Below, piece after piece: positions 6,849 through 8,970 of a stretch of 8,970 nucleotides of DNA. Below the pieces are notes generated by a model that did not search any database, was not told where the DNA came from, and saw only the letters and a list, made by a program, of their open reading frames with translations. Origin of the DNA: JAUREX01 sp044356825 (GTDB taxonomy: Bacteria; Pseudomonadota; Alphaproteobacteria; Rhodobacterales; Rhodobacteraceae); assembly GCA_044356825.1 (NCBI GenBank), contig JBIKVM010000125.1, positions 1 through 8,970 of the forward strand, read 5' to 3'. The translations under genes and the position numbers were made by a program. The stretch's first letter is position 1; the number at the start of each line of letters is the position of its first letter.

Positions 6849-6929
6849 AAAAGGGCGCGGCGGCGGGGGTGACCGGGTGCCGAAGGGGAACCTGCCCGGC
6901 GTTGCCGCTCGGGCGTCCCGCCGCCGCGC
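6849..6929 (-). terminator. Long-stem inverted repeat with T-run, attenuator or terminator-like
   Basis: GCGCGGCGGCGGG at 6855-6867 and its exact reverse complement at 6917-6929 make a perfect 13-bp inverted repeat with a 49-base loop. A smaller CCGGG/CCCGG pair (6873-6877 and 6895-6899) nests inside the loop. Read on the coding strand, the stem is followed by CC and TTTT (6852-6849), as in an intrinsic terminator. It starts just after the stop of the 160-residue gene and ends shortly before the ATPase ribosome site. The large loop is atypical for a terminator, so it may instead be an attenuator, an mRNA-stabilising structure, or simple GC-rich repetition. Confidence 0.45.
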
Positions 6930-6930
6930 G

Positions 6931-7413
6931 TTACCGGTCTCGGGTCTCGAGCCGGAACACAGGTTTGCCGGTGGTCTCGAAACGGGCGGCAGCAAAGCCC
7001 TCGCGGATGGCGTCGGGCCAGGCCCCAAACCGGCGTTCCGGCACGCGATAGGCGATCTCGAGGTACTGGGTCGGGTCGTCGCCCGCCTCGCGGATGCGGG
7101 TCGCCATCGCGGCCAGCCGGTCCTGATCCCACGTGACCTTCTTCGGCAGATCGGCGATCACCACCATGCCCGCATCCTCGATCCGAACGGTGCCGGAGGT
7201 CTTGCCTTGGGCGGAACGCGCGGCCTCGGTCGCCGCGCCATAGCGCTGCGCCAGTGCTGCTTCGAAACGGTCCTTCAGGCGCTTTACCCGGGCAGTCTCG
7301 ACGAGTGCGGTCGTCTGCAACTCCAGCAGCATCTCGGGTGGCAGCTCAGCAATGTCGCCGATGGAGAGACCTTCAAGATCGGCGAAGCATGGGACGTTGT
7401 CGGCGCGTGGCAT
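6931..7413 (-). CDS. Phage protein of unknown function, 160 aa
   Basis: I recognise no named domain. The first 30 residues are acidic with many leucines (DLEGLSIGDIAELPPEMLLELQ). Residues about 30-66 are a charged helix that could form a coiled coil (ETARVKRLKDRFEAALAQRYG). The C-terminal half has a short beta-like part (GTVRIEDAGMVVIADLPKKV) and conserved-looking WDQDRL and VPERRFGAWP segments. Similar proteins, from memory, lie just upstream of Sak4-like genes in alphaproteobacterial prophages, so a role in the same DNA-processing set is a guess from context. I chose the ATG at 7413 because GGAG lies 8 bases upstream. ATG at 7449 or GTG at 7452 would add 12 or 13 residues and have a weaker AAGG site. 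Confidence 0.78.
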   Translation of the reverse strand: MPRADNVPCFADLEGLSIGDIAELPPEMLLELQTTALVETARVKRLKDRFEAALAQRYGAATEAARSAQGKTSGTVRIEDAGMVVIADLPKKVTWDQDRLAAMATRIREAGDDPTQYLEIAYRVPERRFGAWPDAIREGFAAARFETTGKPVFRLETRDR

Positions 7414-7464
7414 GGTGGGCACTCCGTTGAAGGGAAATGGCAGGGCCATCACTCGGCCTTGGTG

Positions 7465-7776
7465 TTATGGGAGAAGCGCGTGTGGTGTCGGCCGGTGGCG
7501 CGGTCTGGGCCGCGAGACAGCGAGATAGGCAAAGCGGGCCGGAGCGAGGCGCCGTTGCACGAGGTGGACGCGCTCCAGTGCGGCGAGGCGCCAGGCAGCA
7601 TCGGCGAGTTCGCGCGGACCTTCGCGAACGATCCGAGGTGCCCCCGGCCCGTAGACGGGTGCGTCGATGGCGAGGTGTCCGATGTGATAGACCGCCGCGG
7701 CGCCCGGTTCGGCCGTGTCGGCCCAGGCGAGGAGCGCGATTGCCCCATCGACATGTGCAGCGCCGGCGAGGTTCAT
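7465..7776 (-). CDS. Hypothetical protein, 103 aa
   Basis: A small protein without a domain I can name. The first 75 residues have balanced composition (AAVYHIGHLAID, PRELADAAWRLAALERVHLVQRRL, then RFAYLAV). The last 17 residues are Arg/Pro/His-rich and probably unstructured. The start ATG at 7776 overlaps the stop of the HTH gene by 4 bases (ATGA), with a G-rich stretch upstream as a possible ribosome site, so it is probably translated together with the HTH protein. It ends in TAA, and 51 bases separate it from the next start. A link to the HTH regulator is suggested only by the coupling. Antisense frames are also open here, so coding confidence is moderate. Confidence 0.68.
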   Translation of the reverse strand: MNLAGAAHVDGAIALLAWADTAEPGAAAVYHIGHLAIDAPVYGPGAPRIVREGPRELADAAWRLAALERVHLVQRRLAPARFAYLAVSRPRPRHRPTPHALLP

Positions 7777-7976
7777 GCGCCGCCCCGGAGCTGGCCGGGC
7801 ACGAGGCCCGCGTGGTCGCGCTCGAAGGCCTGCACATCGGCGTCGCGATAGCGGATATGCCGCCCGATCCGCAGAAAGCAGGGCCCGACGCTGTCAGCGC
7901 GCCAGCGTTCGAGCGTGCGCGGCGCGATGCGCCATCGCCGGGCAAGAAGCTTGGTTGTGAGCAACGCGTCGTTCAT
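7773..7976 (-). CDS. Small helix-turn-helix protein, excisionase/MerR-like (HTH_17 type)
   Basis: A 67-residue protein whose bulk is one winged HTH of the excisionase type. LLTTKLLARRWRIAPRTLERWR (residues 5-26) carries the two recognition helices, and FLRIGRHIRYRDADVQAFE (34-52) matches the wing with the usual R-Y-x-x-x-D-V ending. Such proteins act as excisionases or small phage regulators. No integrase is visible in this window, so an excision role cannot be tested here. I chose the ATG at 7976 because the domain starts at once and GAGG lies 6 bases upstream. Earlier in-frame starts (8039, 8126) would extend it through the palindromes and AT-rich patch of the intergenic region. It is the first gene after the 11-bp repeat array, so it is a natural candidate to bind those repeats or be controlled through them. 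Confidence 0.87.
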   Translation of the reverse strand: MNDALLTTKLLARRWRIAPRTLERWRADSVGPCFLRIGRHIRYRDADVQAFERDHAGLVPGQLRGGA

Positions 7977-7983
7977 CTCGGGC

Positions 7984-8001
7984 CTCGTCTTTGGTGACGA
8001 G
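7984..8001 (-). promoter_or_regulatory. Hairpin overlapping the HTH gene ribosome site
   Basis: CTCGTC and GACGAG form a 6-bp stem with a 6-base loop, ending 7 bases before the HTH start codon. The last bases of the stem are part of the GAGG Shine-Dalgarno sequence, so the folded mRNA would partly hide it. This could lower translation of the HTH protein. A 6-bp stem in GC-rich DNA can also occur by chance. Confidence 0.35.
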
Positions 8002-8011
8002 CACACCCTTG

Positions 8012-8023
8012 CCGAAGCTTCGG
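8012..8023. promoter_or_regulatory. 12-bp perfect palindrome, operator candidate
   Basis: CCGAAGCTTCGG is a perfect 12-bp palindrome lying 36 bases upstream of the HTH start. A dimeric regulator could bind such a site. It abuts one of the GGTTGGAGG motifs (8022-8030) and so is part of the same dense cluster of potential protein sites. No regulator can be assigned. Confidence 0.35.
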
Positions 8024-8106
8024 TTGGAGGTCGTGTCATGAGTGGTCGGTGGATGAATTTATTATTTGCTGGAAATTCAATGCCGCCGGCCTCCCATGGT
8101 TGGAGG
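8022..8106 (+). repeat. Three dispersed 9-mers related to the 11-bp repeat, opposite orientation
   Basis: GGTTGGAGG occurs at 8022-8030 and again at 8098-8106, and GGTCGGTGG occurs at 8044-8052. Their reverse complements (CCTCCAACC, CCACCGACC) match the core of the phased array (CACCRACC) except for one A/T change in the two GGTTGGAGG copies. The first two are 22 bases apart, which is twice the array period. They flank the AT-rich patch, so the region has one set of motifs in each orientation around an easily melted centre. Confidence 0.55.
8054..8080 (-). promoter_or_regulatory. AT-rich patch with inverted repeat; possible promoter or DNA-unwinding element
   Basis: TGAATTT (8054-8060) and AAATTCA (8073-8079) form an inverted repeat with a 12-base spacer, in the only clearly AT-rich stretch of the window. 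On the minus strand, TTGAAT (8080-8075) resembles a -35 box, but the matching -10 17 bases on (TTCATC) is weak. The patch may hold the promoter of the HTH-led operon, an operator, or the melting region of an origin. The sequence alone cannot separate these. Confidence 0.45.
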
Positions 8107-8116
8107 ATCGAGGGCT

Positions 8117-8171
8117 CACCAACCATTCACCAACCTGATACCGACCGAGCACCGACCAACCACCGACCGAA
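8117..8171 (+). repeat. Five tandem 11-bp iteron-like repeats (CACCRACC plus 3 bases)
   Basis: Five copies of an 8-base core start exactly 11 bases apart, at 8117, 8128, 8139, 8150 and 8161. The core is CACCAACC in the first two, TACCGACC in the third and CACCGACC in the last two. The 3-base spacers all differ, so the core is what is kept. The period of about one helical turn puts every copy on the same face of the DNA, as expected for cooperative binding of a protein. The array lies between the terminator of the 225-residue gene and the HTH-led operon. It could be operator sites, excisionase-type sites or replication iterons. Confidence 0.8.
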
Positions 8172-8192
8172 TCACTCGACGGCGACGATTCG
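8168..8192. repeat. Short inverted repeat at the edge of the array
   Basis: CGAATC (8168-8173) and GATTCG (8187-8192) form a 6-bp inverted repeat with a 13-base spacer. It starts inside the last 11-bp repeat. It may be an additional protein site or a chance match; no T-run follows on either strand. Confidence 0.25.
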
Positions 8193-8210
8193 AGGCGGCG
8201 TGCAGACAGC

Positions 8211-8232
8211 AAAAAGCCCGCTCGCGGCGGGC
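8211..8232 (-). terminator. Rho-independent terminator of the 225-residue gene
   Basis: Read on the minus strand, GCCCGC, a 5-base loop and GCGGGC form a 6-bp GC-only stem followed directly by TTTTT (8215-8211). It lies 37 bases past the stop of the 225-residue gene and upstream of the repeat array. Transcription of that gene should therefore end here, and the HTH-led operon needs its own promoter further on. Confidence 0.8.
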
Positions 8233-8268
8233 CTCGTCAGCGTCGGATCTTGGGAATGGCGAGGGGGG

Positions 8269-8946
8269 TCAGCCAGCAGCCATCATGGCGACGACAAGCC
8301 CCGGCGCCATTCGGTAATGGCCGCGCCTGCCGGCGACCGGGAGGACGATGGCGCACCAGCCCTGCCGGCTCGAGAAGAGATAGCTGAGCTTGAGCGAGGC
8401 GGAGCCTGCCGCCGACAGGATATCGCCGCCACGCCGATCAGGCTCGCCCGCAAGCGCCGCGAGGAAGAGGTGGTGGAGCGCGCGCGCCTGCATCTCGGTG
8501 AAGCGATAGTCGCGCTCGAGAAAGCGAAAGCAGAGAAAGCGATGAAACTCATCGGTTCGTGGCCGTGCCTGCGCCTCGAGCGTGGCATCGAAGCGATCCT
8601 GCTCGTCGGCGCGCACGATGAGCGCCTGCCGCCGCGCGATCCATGCAGGGGCTCCCTCCGCGAGCGTCACCCCCCCGCCATCGGAGAGGCGAAAGGCGCG
8701 CAAGCTACGCTCGTCCTGCGCGAGGACTTCAATCGCGTCGCGGCGATGCAGATCGACCACCCCCTCGAAGTCGCGCCGGCGGGGTGCCGTTCCGGGGCGG
8801 CCATCACGGTGATCGACGCTGCCATAGATGCGCAGCGACAGCGTCAGAAGCCCGTTCTCGACGACATATCGCAGTTCGGTCTCGCTCAGCCCCCAATGTG
8901 CGACGGCTTCCTCGAGCGTGAAGTATGCGCGCTGGATCACCCCCAT
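8269..8946 (-). CDS. Putative DNA-binding regulator, two-domain, 225 aa
   Basis: I do not recognise a named family. Residues 8-42 (YFTLEEAVAHWGLSETELRY, then ENGLLTLSLRIYG) resemble the MerR/excisionase-like HTH that opens many phage and Alphaproteobacteria regulators. A middle part (60-130) is charged and uncharacterised. Residues about 146-213 (YRFTEMQARALHHLFLAAL, ILSAAGSASLKLSYLF, GWCAIVLP, GHYRM) look like a C-terminal winged-helix module that I recall from other proteobacterial proteins. The ATG at 8946 follows a GGGGGG run at plausible distance, though the Shine-Dalgarno is weak. The gene has its own terminator and is separated by the repeat-rich intergenic region from the operon, so it may be a regulator of the element or the end of another operon lying to the right. 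The DNA-binding role is inferred from pattern. Confidence 0.75.
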   Translation of the reverse strand: MGVIQRAYFTLEEAVAHWGLSETELRYVVENGLLTLSLRIYGSVDHRDGRPGTAPRRRDFEGVVDLHRRDAIEVLAQDERSLRAFRLSDGGGVTLAEGAPAWIARRQALIVRADEQDRFDATLEAQARPRTDEFHRFLCFRFLERDYRFTEMQARALHHLFLAALAGEPDRRGGDILSAAGSASLKLSYLFSSRQGWCAIVLPVAGRRGHYRMAPGLVVAMMAAG

Positions 8947-8970
8947 GTCTGCCCCCCGATTCTTCGCTCT

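Noticed and set aside
6877..7851. Plus-strand open frame of 324 codons.
   Set aside because: It is antisense to two genes with ribosome sites and a 4-base overlap chain, and its translation looks like a shadow of them.
7773..8126. A longer version of the HTH protein starting at 8126 or 8039.
   Set aside because: It would translate the AT-rich patch and palindromes. The HTH domain begins right after the ATG at 7976, which has a proper GAGG site.
8117..8171. Considered whether the tandem repeats are a CRISPR array.
   Set aside because: Repeat units are 8 bases with 3-base spacers, far shorter than CRISPR repeats and spacers, and there are no cas genes. The Cas4-like nuclease belongs to the phage recombination set.

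Overview
The window is about 9 kb of GC-rich DNA. I read it as the replication and recombination module of a temperate phage, prophage or phage-like integrated element in an alphaproteobacterium, probably Rhodobacterales (Rhodobacter/Paracoccus type). That reading rests on the base composition, the tight gene packing and the gene families, not on any database search. Every gene I can support is on the minus strand. The long plus-strand open frames are antisense shadows of these genes.

Layout in the direction of transcription (high to low coordinates): (1) 8946-8269, a 225-residue putative DNA-binding protein followed by its own intrinsic terminator (8232-8211). (2) A 292-bp intergenic region, 8268-7977. 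It holds five perfectly phased 11-bp repeats (8117-8171), three related 9-mers in the opposite orientation, an AT-rich patch bounded by an inverted repeat, a 12-bp palindrome, and a small hairpin over the next ribosome binding site. This is the least explained and most interesting stretch, and it looks like an operator cluster or an iteron-type origin. (3) 7976-6931, a small excisionase-like helix-turn-helix protein and two proteins of unknown function. (4) A 101-bp gap with a perfect 13-bp inverted repeat followed by TTTT on the coding strand (attenuator or terminator-like). (5) 6829-1, eight tightly coupled genes: a Sak4/AAA_24-type RecA-fold ATPase, an SSB-like protein, a 106-residue unknown, a DUF6511-like zinc-finger protein with an SSB-like C-terminal tip, a 69-residue unknown, a Cas4/RecB-like PD-(D/E)XK nuclease with iron-sulfur-type cysteines, an SF1 RecD/Dda-like helicase, and a large toprim primase/VapE-type helicase fusion that runs off the left edge.

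Together the genes suggest a self-contained DNA-processing set. The nuclease and helicase would process ends and unwind DNA, the Sak4-like annealase and SSB-like protein would pair single strands, and the primase-helicase would start or drive replication. The HTH protein and the repeat array upstream are the natural candidates for control or for the origin. Several gene junctions overlap by 4 or 8 bases, so the proteins are probably made in coupled amounts. No integrase, tRNA, CRISPR array, insertion sequence or attachment site is visible here.
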